Shown here: in pieces, positions 52,903 through 61,044 of the stretch
Position numbering within the stretch: position 1 is the first letter of the stretch
How the letters are laid out: each line of letters starts with the position of its first letter
NCBI GenBank assembly: GCA_942492625.1
Contig: CALOFM010000012.1
Coordinates: 113,573-177,572, forward strand
Length of the DNA stretch: 64,000 bases
Direction of reading: 5' to 3'
Source of the DNA: Thiosymbion sp942492625
GTDB lineage: Bacteria; Pseudomonadota; Gammaproteobacteria; Chromatiales; Chromatiaceae
Program-made: the position numbers and the translations under genes
The notes under the pieces: model-generated
What the model saw: the letters and a program-made list of their open reading frames with translations, nothing else
Told to the model about the DNA's origin: nothing
Database searches by the model: none

Positions 52903-53049
52903 TACCCTCTCTGGAATCCGGTCAAGCACGGATGGGTGAGGTGCGCCGGCGACTGGCCGTATTCGAGCCTCCACGCGTATATGCGGCGAGGCCTCTATCC
53001 GGCGGATTGGGCGTGTGATCCCGATGTGGCGGTTAAGGGCGGGGAGTGA
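52903..53049 (+). pseudogene. RAYT transposase C-terminal fragment
   Basis: DYPLWNPVKHGWVRCAGDWP, YSSLHAYMRRGLYPADWACD, PDVAVKGGE. NPVKHG.V...DWPYSS is the conserved end of REP-associated tyrosine transposases (Y1_Tnp). The HUH active site and Tyr are missing. It is followed directly by an inverted REP element (53060-53091), the expected partner. Confidence 0.85.
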
Positions 53050-53059
53050 CGCGATCGCG

Positions 53060-53091
53060 ACCGATGCGGTTCGTCCCTCACCGCATCCTAC
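53060..53091 (-). repeat. REP-like palindrome, copy B (inverted)
   Basis: Reverse complement of the core seen at 52271 and 54465: CGATGCGGTTCG, spacer, CTCACCGCATCCTAC. It lies immediately after the RAYT fragment and contains the stop codon of the minus-strand Fic gene (53078-53080). Confidence 0.8.
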
Positions 53092-54292
53092 GCGGACTGG
53101 ATCCCGCCGCTCCCGACGTAAATCGGGGCCGGATTCGCTGGTCGGAATCGATCTCGACGAGTTGGAGCTCTCGAAGCCGCTTCAGGTCGCGCTGTCTCGT
53201 CTTGTCGGTCAGCCGCGTGTAGAGGGCGAGGTACCAAGGCGCTTTTCGCAAATCCGCCAGCGCGATGGATTCCGGGCGATCGAGCAGCTGACTCAGGATC
53301 GCGAATTGTCGCGCGTTCAGCTCCTTGCTCCCGTACCGCTGACTCGCTTCGGACTCGAAGAGCAACCTGCCAACAAGGCCGTTCACCCGATCGTGCAATC
53401 TATTGATGCCGACCAGCATGCCCTCGAGGTGAAAGGCGACAAAAGGCGCGTTGGGTGATGCCAAGCCCTTGCCGGCGGCCTTGCGGCACGTATTGAAGAG
53501 CGTGAAATAGCGGTCGAGCTGATCCAGATAGAAGCGAGACAGAGTATAGGGCGCGTACTCGAAGCCGGCCGCCAGGAGCAGAGTGGCCTCAAGGACTCGC
53601 CCGACACGCCCGTTGCCGTCCCAGAAGGGATGGATCAGCTCGAAGTAATAGTGGACCAGTGGGGCTCGAACAAGAGCGGGAACACCCCGTTCCACGAGCC
53701 GGTCGTGCCAGGCGGCCAGCTCTGCCAGCAGACTCTCGATATCCGCGCCATGCTGCGGAGGTTTGTAGCGCCCCCCGTGCGTCGCGTCACCGACATGGGT
53801 AACGATTCCTCTCGGGTTGTCCCGAAACTCTCCGGGTTGGTTAAATGGATGCGTCAGGCTGTCGGTGATGGTTGCGTGAACTGATCGGATAAGCTCGATG
53901 TCCATCCGCCAATTCGCCCGCGCGGACGCTTGCGACGCGAGTTGGTACACAGCCTTTATGTTCAGCGCCCGGCGCTGTTCCTCGTCGGCAACGGCCTCGG
54001 GCGCGAGGTCCAAGACAAACCGGGTTTGTTCCTCGGACAGAGTGCCGCCTTCGATGGTGTTGGTACCGAAGACACTGCTGGCGATGACTTCAGGTTCCAG
54101 ACGGTTCGCGACTTGAGCGAGCGGCGATGTATGGAAGCGGGCATACGCGTCGACGACACGCTGGTAAGGGAGGTGCAGCGCATCTTCGTCCAGACCAACC
54201 TGGAATCTGAACGGCCCCGCCCGCCTGGTCTCAACGCGATGCACAAGCTCAAAGGCGCTCAAACGAGCGAAAATGTCCGGAGTAATGTCCAC
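53078..54292 (-). CDS. Fic-family AMP transferase, class II
   Basis: 404 residues. The Fic motif is complete: LIHPFWDGNGRVGRVL (HPFx(D/E)GNGRxxR). An N-terminal inhibitory helix motif SSVFGTNTIEGG (S/TxxxE(G/N)) marks a class II Fic protein that self-inhibits. The linking segment FNQPGEFRDNPRGIVTH and a C-terminal winged-helix part (DLRKAPWYLALYTRLTDKTR, LKRLRELQLVEIDSDQRI) are standard. Such proteins AMPylate targets. The final residues GSSPRRMR and the stop are encoded by the REP element, so the natural C-terminus was probably replaced when the element inserted. Confidence 0.92.
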   Translation of the reverse strand: MDITPDIFARLSAFELVHRVETRRAGPFRFQVGLDEDALHLPYQRVVDAYARFHTSPLAQVANRLEPEVIASSVFGTNTIEGGTLSEEQTRFVLDLAPEAVADEEQRRALNIKAVYQLASQASARANWRMDIELIRSVHATITDSLTHPFNQPGEFRDNPRGIVTHVGDATHGGRYKPPQHGADIESLLAELAAWHDRLVERGVPALVRAPLVHYYFELIHPFWDGNGRVGRVLEATLLLAAGFEYAPYTLSRFYLDQLDRYFTLFNTCRKAAGKGLASPNAPFVAFHLEGMLVGINRLHDRVNGLVGRLLFESEASQRYGSKELNARQFAILSQLLDRPESIALADLRKAPWYLALYTRLTDKTRQRDLKRLRELQLVEIDSDQRIRPRFTSGAAGSSPRRMR

Positions 54293-54464
54293 CGCGCTAT
54301 CTCTTTTATCTACTTAAAAACAGTCAAGTGTCCAATCGAGGCACCGAAAATGTCCAGAAAAATGTCGCATGAGGTAGTCTACCGCGGCTACCGCTGCTGA
54401 GAGGATGCTTGTTCGCGGGCTCCCCGGCACATGTTTTTCCGCGGGGTGTGGATAAGCGAAGCGC

Positions 54465-54497
54465 GTAGGATGTGGTGAGTTACGAACCGCATCGATC
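54465..54497 (+). repeat. REP-like palindrome, copy C
   Basis: GTAGGATGTGGTGAGTTACG, AACCGCATCGATC: one base off copy A in the left arm (T for C), so the stem is weaker. It precedes the RAYT remnant at 54505. Confidence 0.8.
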
Positions 54498-54504
54498 GAG
54501 ACTG

Positions 54505-54687
54505 GCGGATTATGTTGACCTTCTCCGGCGCGTGTTCCGTAAAGTCAGAAATCGACATCCATTGGCAATTGACGCCGTTGTCGTTTTGCCCGAACAACCT
54601 GACGCGTATTCGCGGCGTGACCGCTATACGGCGGATTGGACGTGTGATCCCGATGTGACGATCAACGGCGCGGAGTGGCGCGCCTGA
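54505..54687 (+). pseudogene. RAYT transposase with internal deletion
   Basis: YVDLLRRVFRKVRNRHPLAI, DAVVVLPEQP are the N-terminal RAYT segment (DLLR.AF..VK..HPF.IDAIVVLPDHLH), but the HLH-type HUH motif is gone. The frame jumps to YSRRDRYTADWTCDPDVTIN, GAEWRA, which is the C-terminus as in 52903-53049. It is an in-frame deletion derivative next to REP copy C. Confidence 0.75.
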
Positions 54688-54694
54688 CCACGTC

Positions 54695-55089
54695 ATGTCC
54701 GTCACCGAGATCGGTTTCGCCGACGAAGCGTTTGACGTCGTCTTGTGCAACCACGTGCTCGAGCATGCGTGCGATGATGCACGCGCCATTAAAAGATCTT
54801 CCGCGTCCTGCGACCGGGTGGCTATTCGATACTGCAGGTCCCCATTGACCAATCGGCCGAGGCCACCAATGAAGATCCGACGTTCGGCCCGGAAGAGCGC
54901 GCCCGGCATTATGGGTTTGCCGACCACGTCGGTCTTTACGGCATGGACTACCAAGATCGGCTTGCCGCGGTGGGATTCGAGGTCGACGTCAATTGGTACG
55001 TCAGGAAACTCGAAGCCGCCCGACTGGCCCTGGATCCCGACGAGGAGATTCTCGTCTGCTATAAACCGCAGAGACATCCGATAAAATAA
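54695..55089 (+). pseudogene. SAM-dependent methyltransferase remnant, frameshifted
   Basis: MSVTEIGFADEAFDVVLCNH, VLEHACDDARAI in one frame, then after about 54793 in the next frame: KIFRVLRPGGYSILQVPIDQ, SAEATNEDPTFGPEERARHY, GFADHVGLYGMDYQDRLAAV, GFEVDV, ending PQRHPIK. Together they form the second half of a type-11 methyltransferase (FDVVLCNHVLEH motif III/post I). The SAM-binding N-terminus (GxGxG) is missing, so it is not functional as it stands. It sits directly behind RAYT debris. Confidence 0.8.
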
Positions 55090-55228
55090 GGGATGGTTGC
55101 CGGGCGGGCCACAGAAAGAGGGCGAAACAGGCTGGGCTTTTTGGAGCCTTGTTTGCGCATCTTCCAGGCTGTGCTAAGTTGACCCCGAGTATCTAGAAGC
55201 CCAAACACGGGAACGACTGGAGATTCTC

Positions 55229-55786
55229 ATGGGCGAGCCCGCGCACAAACAAGCTAACTACGAAGATCTGCTTCAGGTCCCGGAGCATTTGGTCGCCGAA
55301 ATTCTGGGCGGTAAACTTCACACCCACCCGCGGCCCGCACCGAAGCACGCCGTCGCGTCTTCGGGGCTTGGCGGCGAACTTTTTCAGCCTTTTCATAAAG
55401 GAACCGGCGGTCCCGGTGGCTGGTGGATAATCGACGAGCCCGAACTCCACCTGAATGGCGACATCATGGTACCGGATATCGCCGGCTGGCGGCGTGACAG
55501 CATGCCGAAGTTGCCGGAGACGGCGTGGTTCGAGCTTGCACCCGAGTGGGCTTGCGAGGTTCTGTCCCCGTCGACGGCGAGCGATGACCGAGCGCTAAAG
55601 ATGCCCCGCTATGCGCGCTACGGCGTGGTGCATTTTTGGTTGATTGATCCGATCGTCCAGACGCTCGAAGCCTACGAACTCAAAGACGGCCAATGGTTGT
55701 TGCTGACCACGCTGAAGGACGACGATGCGGTCCGGATCGTGCCATTCGATGCGATCGAGTTCTCGTTGCGCGATTTGCGGGAGTGA
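55229..55786 (+). CDS. Uma2-family putative endonuclease (DUF820), copy 4
   Basis: 185 residues from the ATG at 55229 with GGAG six bases upstream. VAEILGGKLHTHPRPAPKHA, LHLNGDIMVPDIAGWRRDSM, WACEVLSPSTASDDRALKMP, RYARYGVVHFWLIDPIVQTL are Uma2 blocks. Here the catalytic-type residues are PDIAGW and CEVLSP. It is the subfamily starting with PEHLVAEIL and GGW.IIDEPELHLG, common in proteobacteria. It is transcribed alone. Confidence 0.9.
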   Translation: MGEPAHKQANYEDLLQVPEHLVAEILGGKLHTHPRPAPKHAVASSGLGGELFQPFHKGTGGPGGWWIIDEPELHLNGDIMVPDIAGWRRDSMPKLPETAWFELAPEWACEVLSPSTASDDRALKMPRYARYGVVHFWLIDPIVQTLEAYELKDGQWLLLTTLKDDDAVRIVPFDAIEFSLRDLRE

Positions 55787-55926
55787 GGGAACGGAGCTGA
55801 CGTCGCGAACCAGGCAGGCAGGTTAGGTGTAACGAGTTTCGCGTCAGTACGCATGCGTGATTGCAAAACTAGAAACCCGGTCGAGCGCAGATCCCGCGAG
55901 AGCATCCGGTAAGTGTCAAGGTAGTT

Positions 55927-56073
55927 GGCGCGTGCCGGCACACCAATCGATTCGGTGCCAACGATCTGTGGATTGCGGCACACGTCCTGGCTTTCGAGCT
56001 GATCCTTGTGAGCAACAAACCACGGGGGTTTGCGCAGGTTTCCGTGCTTGCGATGGAGAACTGGGAGCACTGA
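55927..56073 (+). pseudogene. VapC-type PIN toxin, C-terminal fragment
   Basis: HTNRFGANDLWIAAHVLAFE, LILVSNKPRGFAQVSVLAME, NWEH. This is the usual end of VapC (I..NDLWIAAHALA..L.LVTNN..EF.RV..L..ENW). The upstream part of the gene, including the first Asp and Glu, is not recognisable. It belongs to the accessory-zone debris. Confidence 0.75.
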
Positions 56074-56117
56074 CGCTGGCTCTGGGCTTGGCGTACGATG
56101 TTTTCCGTACTATGAAG

Positions 56118-56144
56118 AAAAAGGGATCTGACCCCTTTTTCCCA
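56118..56144. repeat. GGGATC(C/T)GACCCC palindromic repeat, copy B
   Basis: AAAAAGGGATCTGACCCCTT, TTTCCCA: an A-run, GGG-ATCTGA-CCCC core and a T-run make a near-palindrome. It matches copy A at 51403-51426. The T-run would also let it act as a terminator for plus-strand transcription. Confidence 0.55.
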
Positions 56145-56348
56145 GGAAACGGCACAACGCGGATCCGACGACGCGCTGCGACCTGGCAGCAGCACAACAG
56201 CCGTCGGTTCCCTCCGTCTGCCAATGCCTGGCTCCCGCGACGCGAACCGAAGAGGTTGCTCCGACCTGTGCGATCAGCCCCTTGAACCTGATTTCTGTGG
56301 GAGGGGCGCTCCGCGCCGCGGCAAATACCGACAAGCCATACCAATAGA

Positions 56349-57488
56349 ATGCAAATCCAACAAACAAAACAACAGCTCGTCGAAACCCCCAAGCGCTGGC
56401 TCATCACGGGGGTTGCCGGGTTCATCGGCAGCAACCTGCTAGAGGAACTTCTGGGGCTGGACCAATGGGTCGTCGGTCTGGACAACTTCGCCACCGGACA
56501 CCGTCACAACCTGGAACAGGTCAAGCGTAGCGTCTCGCCCGACCAGTGGGCGCGCTTCCGATTCATCGACGGCGACATTTGCAACCTCGCGGACTGCCAA
56601 CGCGCCATGTACTATCGGCCTTTGCCTCGAGCCAGCGAATTTAGTTCTGACGCGAATCGCCCTCGAACTCCTCCCGCCCCCTCGCAGGGGGAGGGCCGGG
56701 GAGGGGGTGAGGCGCAGCCGTCACCCGTAGACTACGTCCTCCACCAAGCCGCTCTCGGCTCGGTGCCGCGCTCTATCGAGGACCCGATCACCACCAACAC
56801 GGCAAACATCGACGGCTTCCTCAACATGCTCATCGCCGCGCGGGATGCGGGCGTCAAGCGTTTCGTCTACGCCGCCTCCAGCTCCACCTACGGCGACCAC
56901 CCGGACCTGCCCAAGGTCGAGCACAAGATCGCCAAACCGCTGTCGCCCTACGCCGTCACCAAGCTGGTCAACGAGCTCTACGCGGAGATCTTCGCCAGGA
57001 ACTACGGTTTCAAGACCATCGGCCTGCGCTACGTCAACATCTTCGGACTGCGGCAGGACCCAAACGGCGCCTACGCCGCCGTGATCCCGAAATGGACGGC
57101 GGCGATGATCCGAAACGAGCCCGTATGGATCAACGGCGACGGCGAGACCAGTCGCGACTGCTGCTACATCGCTAACGCTGTGCAGGCCAACCTTCTGGCC
57201 GCCACCGCCGAAAACACCGCCGCCGCTAATCAGGTCTGCAACGTCGCCGTCGGCGCGCGCACCACGCTGAATGAGCTGTTTGAGGTCATCCGCTCCGCTC
57301 TGGAGCTGCGCTTCCCGTACCTGCGGACCTTCAAGCCCAGCTACCGGGACTTCCGCGCCGGCGATGTGCGTCACTCGCTCGCCGCTATCGGAAAGGCGAG
57401 GACCCTGCTCGACTATGAGCCCACCCACCGTATCGGCGAAGGGCTGGGGGAATCGATGGATTCGTATGTCAACAGCGAGCGGGGCTGA
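56349..57488 (+). CDS. wbpP: UDP-GlcNAc C4-epimerase-like SDR (WbpP family) with in-frame insertion
   Basis: 379 residues. Extended SDR fold: LITGVAGFIGSNLLEELLGL (NAD motif GxxGxxG), VVGLDNFATGHRHNLEQV, VDYVLHQAALGSVPRSIEDP, SPYAVTKLVNELYAEIF (YxxxK) and LRYVNIFGLRQDPNGAYAAV. These match WbpP/TviC-type UDP-N-acetylhexosamine 4-epimerases used for O-antigen or capsule sugars. Between CQRAM and VDYVLHQ lies an about 37-residue Pro/Arg/Gly-rich insert (RPLPRASEFSSDANRPRTPP...) not expected in the family; it coincides with a palindromic DNA repeat. The insert falls between the strand with D63-type residues and the NAD-contact strand, so activity could be affected. Confidence 0.87.
   Translation: MQIQQTKQQLVETPKRWLITGVAGFIGSNLLEELLGLDQWVVGLDNFATGHRHNLEQVKRSVSPDQWARFRFIDGDICNLADCQRAMYYRPLPRASEFSSDANRPRTPPAPSQGEGRGGGEAQPSPVDYVLHQAALGSVPRSIEDPITTNTANIDGFLNMLIAARDAGVKRFVYAASSSTYGDHPDLPKVEHKIAKPLSPYAVTKLVNELYAEIFARNYGFKTIGLRYVNIFGLRQDPNGAYAAVIPKWTAAMIRNEPVWINGDGETSRDCCYIANAVQANLLAATAENTAAANQVCNVAVGARTTLNELFEVIRSALELRFPYLRTFKPSYRDFRAGDVRHSLAAIGKARTLLDYEPTHRIGEGLGESMDSYVNSERG
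56610..56727 (+). repeat. Palindromic GC-rich element inserted in the epimerase gene
   Basis: The core at 56669-56712 has CCGCCCCCTCGCAGGGGGAG followed by GGCCGGGGAGGGGGTGAGG, with CCCCCT/AGGGGG forming a tight hairpin. The same kind of sequence (CCCTC-loop-GAGGG with GGG(G)TGAGG) is a common dispersed intergenic repeat in environmental bacteria. Here it keeps the reading frame and adds about 37 codons. Confidence 0.65.
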
Positions 57489-57792
57489 TGCTTGCTCCCG
57501 AGCAAAATGGGTGGGACGCAGCTCATGAGAATTGCCGCTGCAGGCCGGGCAGACACGCGTGGCGATTAAGAATCGCCGACGGGGTCGATCGCGACCCCAT
57601 TTTGCAGCGCCCCAAGGGAGACCGAGGTGCTGAAAGTCAGCTTGAATCATCCAGCCGGCTAATGCGACGTCTGACCATCGGGACATCTAACCAGCATCGC
57701 CACAGTCATGAACCAGCCGAATAGCCCAAGAATTCACCTCAGCGCCGACGGCCAGTCCAGCGCCATCGGTTCAGGCACCAATATCCGCAAAA
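57489..57792. other. Gap between epimerase and regulator genes
   Basis: 304 bases without a convincing gene or hairpin. It should contain the promoter of the 57793-64000 gene set. Confidence 0.35.
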
Positions 57793-58204
57793 ATGAACAC
57801 CCACCCTCGCACCCCTTCGGAAGCCTGGCGGCTGCAAGCTCTCAAGCTCTTGCAGCCCAACCCCAGTCTCAGCCAGCGCCAGCTCGCGGCGGAGATGGGT
57901 GTCAGTCTGGGCAAGGCCAACTACGGCCTGAGCGCGCTGGTCGAAAAGGGGGCTGGTCACGCTCAGCAACTTCAGCAAGAACCCGAACAAGCTCAAATAC
58001 GCCTACATCCTCACCCCAGTCGGGCTGGACGAAAAAACCCGCATCACCCTCGCCTCTCTCAAACGCAAGGAAGCGGAGTTCGAGGCCATCAAGGGCGAGA
58101 TCGAAGCCCTTAAAGGTGACCTCGACTCCACCAGTTCGCTAAATGACGGGCAGCCTGAACAGAAGCCCAGCCCGCTTGCCATACGAGCAGCACATAAAAA
58201 ATGA
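57793..58204 (+). pseudogene. MarR-type EPS-associated regulator, frameshifted
   Basis: The ATG at 57793 gives MNTHPRTPSEAWRLQALKLL, QPNPSLSQRQLAAEMGVSLG, KANYGLSALVEKG, the winged helix of the MarR family EPS-associated regulators. After a run of five G at 57947-57951 the natural continuation is one base out of frame: LVTLSNFSKNPNKLKYAYIL, TPVGLDEKTRITLASLKRKE, ending AHKK with a TGA overlapping the next ATG (58201). The span of 412 bases has one base too many. As written, the product would be a 106-residue protein with a scrambled C-terminal half. The extra G may be a sequencing error or a real mutation. Confidence 0.85.
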
Positions 58205-60015
58205 CCGCGCCAATACCTCTGTTTGACACTCCCCGCAAAATTCATGCACTACTTACGCCGCATGAAAAACGTCGCGGCGCGCTTGTATTGGTGCTTGTGG
58301 TATTTATGGCATTGTTGGAAACCGCCGGTGTGGCCTCCGTACTGCCCTTCCTCGCTGTACTAGGCAATCCCGAGGTGGTTGAATCTAACCCCGTCCTCGC
58401 CCAACTCTATTCGCTTTTCAAGTTTCAGTCCGTTAGCCACTTTCTCATGGCTCTCGGCATTGCAGCCTTCGGTGTAATCATCTTCGCCGCTGGCTTTCGC
58501 ATCCTCACCGTCTACGCCATGAGCCGATTCCTCAACATGCGCCGGCACAGCCTTAGCGAGCGTCTCCTGGAAACCTACCTGCGCCAGCCCTACGCCTTTT
58601 TTCTAAATCGCCACAGCGGCGATATGGCAAAAAGCATCCTCTCCGAGGTAGACCAGGTCGTAAACAATGTCCTGCACCCGGGCTTCCACGTGATTGCGTA
58701 TACCGTGGTTGCACTGGCACTTGTTACCCTGCTCATCGTCATCGACCCCTGGCTTGCACTCGGGGTGGGACTGGCCATCAGTGGCATGTATCTACTTGCA
58801 TTCCTGGCGGTTCAAGGCCTGATGAGCCGTATCGGCAAAGACCGAACCGACGCCAATCGCGAGCGCTTCACAACCGCGGGCGAGGCACTAGGCGGCATCA
58901 AGGCCATCAAGCTACTGGGTCGCGAATACGCCTATCTCTCCCGTTTCCGGCCCGCATCCAGCCGCTTTGCCCGGCACCAAGCCACCGCGACCACTGCTGC
59001 GGAGGTACCGAAATATTTGATCGAAGCGATGGGCTTGGGTGGCGTTCTGTTACTCGCCCTGGTTCTTATGGCGACTAAGGACGGCATCGGCGGAGCCCTT
59101 CCCATTCTTGGTCTGTACGCCTTGGCTGGCTACAAGTTGATTCCGGCAGCACAAAAAATCTACGAGGGGTTCGCGCGGCTCCGTTTTGGTGCCACCGCTG
59201 TCGATGAAATTTACGAGGACCTGCACCAGCGTACCAGCCTCGCAGAAATTGTGGGTATCACGCAAAAGGCATTGGTCCCGGAACGCGACATTCGCCTCGA
59301 TCACGTTAGTTTTGCCTACCCGAACGCCACCAACTCAGCATTACGTGCAATCAACCTCACTATTCCCTTGGGGACAACAGTTGGCTTTGTCGGCACCACC
59401 GGTGCTGGCAAAACAACCCTGGTGGACATCATCCTGGGCCTACTGCGGCCGACAGAAGGCAGCTTGCGCATCGATGGTGAACCCATCACGGAAGACAATC
59501 TCCGCGCCTGGCAGAACGCCCTTGGTTACGTGCCTCAAGACATCTTCCTTACCGACTCCAGCATCGCCGAGAATATCGCACTCGGGGTGCCGTTTGAGCA
59601 GATCGATCGCGAGGCCGTTTTGCGCTGCGCCCGCATGGCGCAAGTGCACGAATTCATCATGAATGAATTACCCCAGCAGTATGACACCCTCGTCGGGGAG
59701 CGCGGTGTCCGGCTCTCCGGTGGCCAGCGCCAACGTATCGGCATCGCCCGAGCTCTTTATCAAAATCCGCCAGTTCTTGTGTTCGATGAAGCCACCAGCG
59801 CACTGGATACGCTCACAGAACATGCCGTGATGGAAGCCGTAAACAACGTGCGCGCAGACAAAACCATCATTCTCATCGCCCACCGGCTTAGCACTGTGCG
59901 TGATTGCGATTGCATCTACTTGCTGGATCAAGGTCGTCTTACGGGGCAGGGTATGTACGACGTCGTGGTAAACCAAAACGATCAATTCCGTACCATGGCC
60001 ATTGGCCAGCGCTAA
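58201..60015 (+). CDS. ABC flippase/exporter for glycan (PglK/MsbA type)
   Basis: 604 residues; the ATG overlaps the regulator's frame-corrected stop as ATGA. Six membrane helices lie in residues 20-320 (RGALVLVLVVFMALLETAGV, ALALVTLLIVIDPWLALGVG and others). The ATPase domain has Walker A FVGTTGAGKTTLVDIIL, signature RLSGGQRQRIGIARALY, Walker B PVLVFDEATSALD and IILIAHRLSTV. The lead-in and the context (pse genes, epimerase) point to a lipid-linked oligosaccharide flippase or polysaccharide exporter in the inner membrane. Confidence 0.92.
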   Translation: MTAPIPLFDTPRKIHALLTPHEKRRGALVLVLVVFMALLETAGVASVLPFLAVLGNPEVVESNPVLAQLYSLFKFQSVSHFLMALGIAAFGVIIFAAGFRILTVYAMSRFLNMRRHSLSERLLETYLRQPYAFFLNRHSGDMAKSILSEVDQVVNNVLHPGFHVIAYTVVALALVTLLIVIDPWLALGVGLAISGMYLLAFLAVQGLMSRIGKDRTDANRERFTTAGEALGGIKAIKLLGREYAYLSRFRPASSRFARHQATATTAAEVPKYLIEAMGLGGVLLLALVLMATKDGIGGALPILGLYALAGYKLIPAAQKIYEGFARLRFGATAVDEIYEDLHQRTSLAEIVGITQKALVPERDIRLDHVSFAYPNATNSALRAINLTIPLGTTVGFVGTTGAGKTTLVDIILGLLRPTEGSLRIDGEPITEDNLRAWQNALGYVPQDIFLTDSSIAENIALGVPFEQIDREAVLRCARMAQVHEFIMNELPQQYDTLVGERGVRLSGGQRQRIGIARALYQNPPVLVFDEATSALDTLTEHAVMEAVNNVRADKTIILIAHRLSTVRDCDCIYLLDQGRLTGQGMYDVVVNQNDQFRTMAIGQR

Positions 60016-60040
60016 ATATTCAGAGAACAGGATCAATCAG

Positions 60041-61039
60041 ATGCTCGCCAACCAAACCATCCTCATCACCGGCGGCACCGGTTCGTTCGGCCACACCTTT
60101 GTGCCGATGACGCTCGCAAAGCACAACCCCAAAAAACTGATCATCTACTCGCGCGATGAAATGAAGCAATGGGAGATGGCGAAGTTGTTCTCCGGCGATG
60201 AGCGCGTGCGTTTCTTCATCGGCGATGTGCGCGACCGCGAACGGCTTTACCGCGCGCTCGATGGAGTCGATTACGTGGCCCATGCAGCGGCCACCAAGAT
60301 CGTCCCTACTGCGGAATACAACCCGTTCGAATGCGTCAAGACCAACGTCATGGGCGCGATGAATCTCATCGATGCCTGCATCGACAAGAAGGTGAAGCGC
60401 GTGGTCGCACTTTCCACAGACAAGGCCAGCAGCCCCGCCAACCTGTATGGCGCCACCAAGCTGGCCTCGGACAAGCTTTTCGTGGCAGGCAACTCCTACG
60501 CAGGGGGCCATGACACCCGCTTTGCTGTGGTTCGCTACGGTAATGTGATGGGTTCCCGTGGTTCGGTCATCCCCTTTTTCCTGTCAATCGCCGACAAGGG
60601 AAAACTGCCCATAACCGACGCGCGCATGACCCGCTTCATGATTTCCCTTGAAGAAGGAGTCGAACTCGTCTGGCATGCCTTCGACGACATGGTGGGCGGG
60701 GAGATTTACGTCAGGAAAATCCCCTCCATGAAAGTGACCGATGTCGCCCTCGCCATCGCACCTGAAGCCACGCAGGAAATCATTGGCATCCGCCCTGGCG
60801 AGAAGCTGCACGAACAGATGATCGGTACCGAAGATGCGCTACATACCTACGAGTACGACGACCACTTCAAGATTCTGCCGGCGATCCACAACTGGAGCTC
60901 GGACCCGTTGCGTATCAATGGCGGCAAGAAAGTCGCGGATGACTTCACCTACTGCTCGGACAACAACCAGGACTGGATGAGCATCGAAACCCTGCAGGCC
61001 TGGATCGCAAAGAACTGCGAGAAGATCGGGAACATCTGA
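60041..61039 (+). CDS. pseB: UDP-N-acetylglucosamine 4,6-dehydratase (inverting)
   Basis: 332 residues from the ATG at 60041 (MLANQTILITGGTGSFGHTF). SDR signatures: GGTGSFG, IYSRDEMKQWEMAKLF, DVRDRERLYRALDGVDYVAH, AAATKIVPTAEYNPFECVKT and DKASSPANLYGATKL. This is the PseB/FlaA1 type (short, cytoplasmic, no transmembrane part). It converts UDP-GlcNAc to UDP-2-acetamido-2,6-dideoxy-beta-L-arabino-4-hexulose, the first step to pseudaminic acid. pseC follows after five bases. Confidence 0.94.
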   Translation: MLANQTILITGGTGSFGHTFVPMTLAKHNPKKLIIYSRDEMKQWEMAKLFSGDERVRFFIGDVRDRERLYRALDGVDYVAHAAATKIVPTAEYNPFECVKTNVMGAMNLIDACIDKKVKRVVALSTDKASSPANLYGATKLASDKLFVAGNSYAGGHDTRFAVVRYGNVMGSRGSVIPFFLSIADKGKLPITDARMTRFMISLEEGVELVWHAFDDMVGGEIYVRKIPSMKVTDVALAIAPEATQEIIGIRPGEKLHEQMIGTEDALHTYEYDDHFKILPAIHNWSSDPLRINGGKKVADDFTYCSDNNQDWMSIETLQAWIAKNCEKIGNI

Positions 61040-61044
61040 GCACC

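Noticed and set aside
57947..57951. Programmed frameshift in the EPS regulator
   Set aside because: The required shift is +1 on AAAAGGGGGC, with no known +1 signal such as a slow codon or stop at the site; an error or mutation is simpler.
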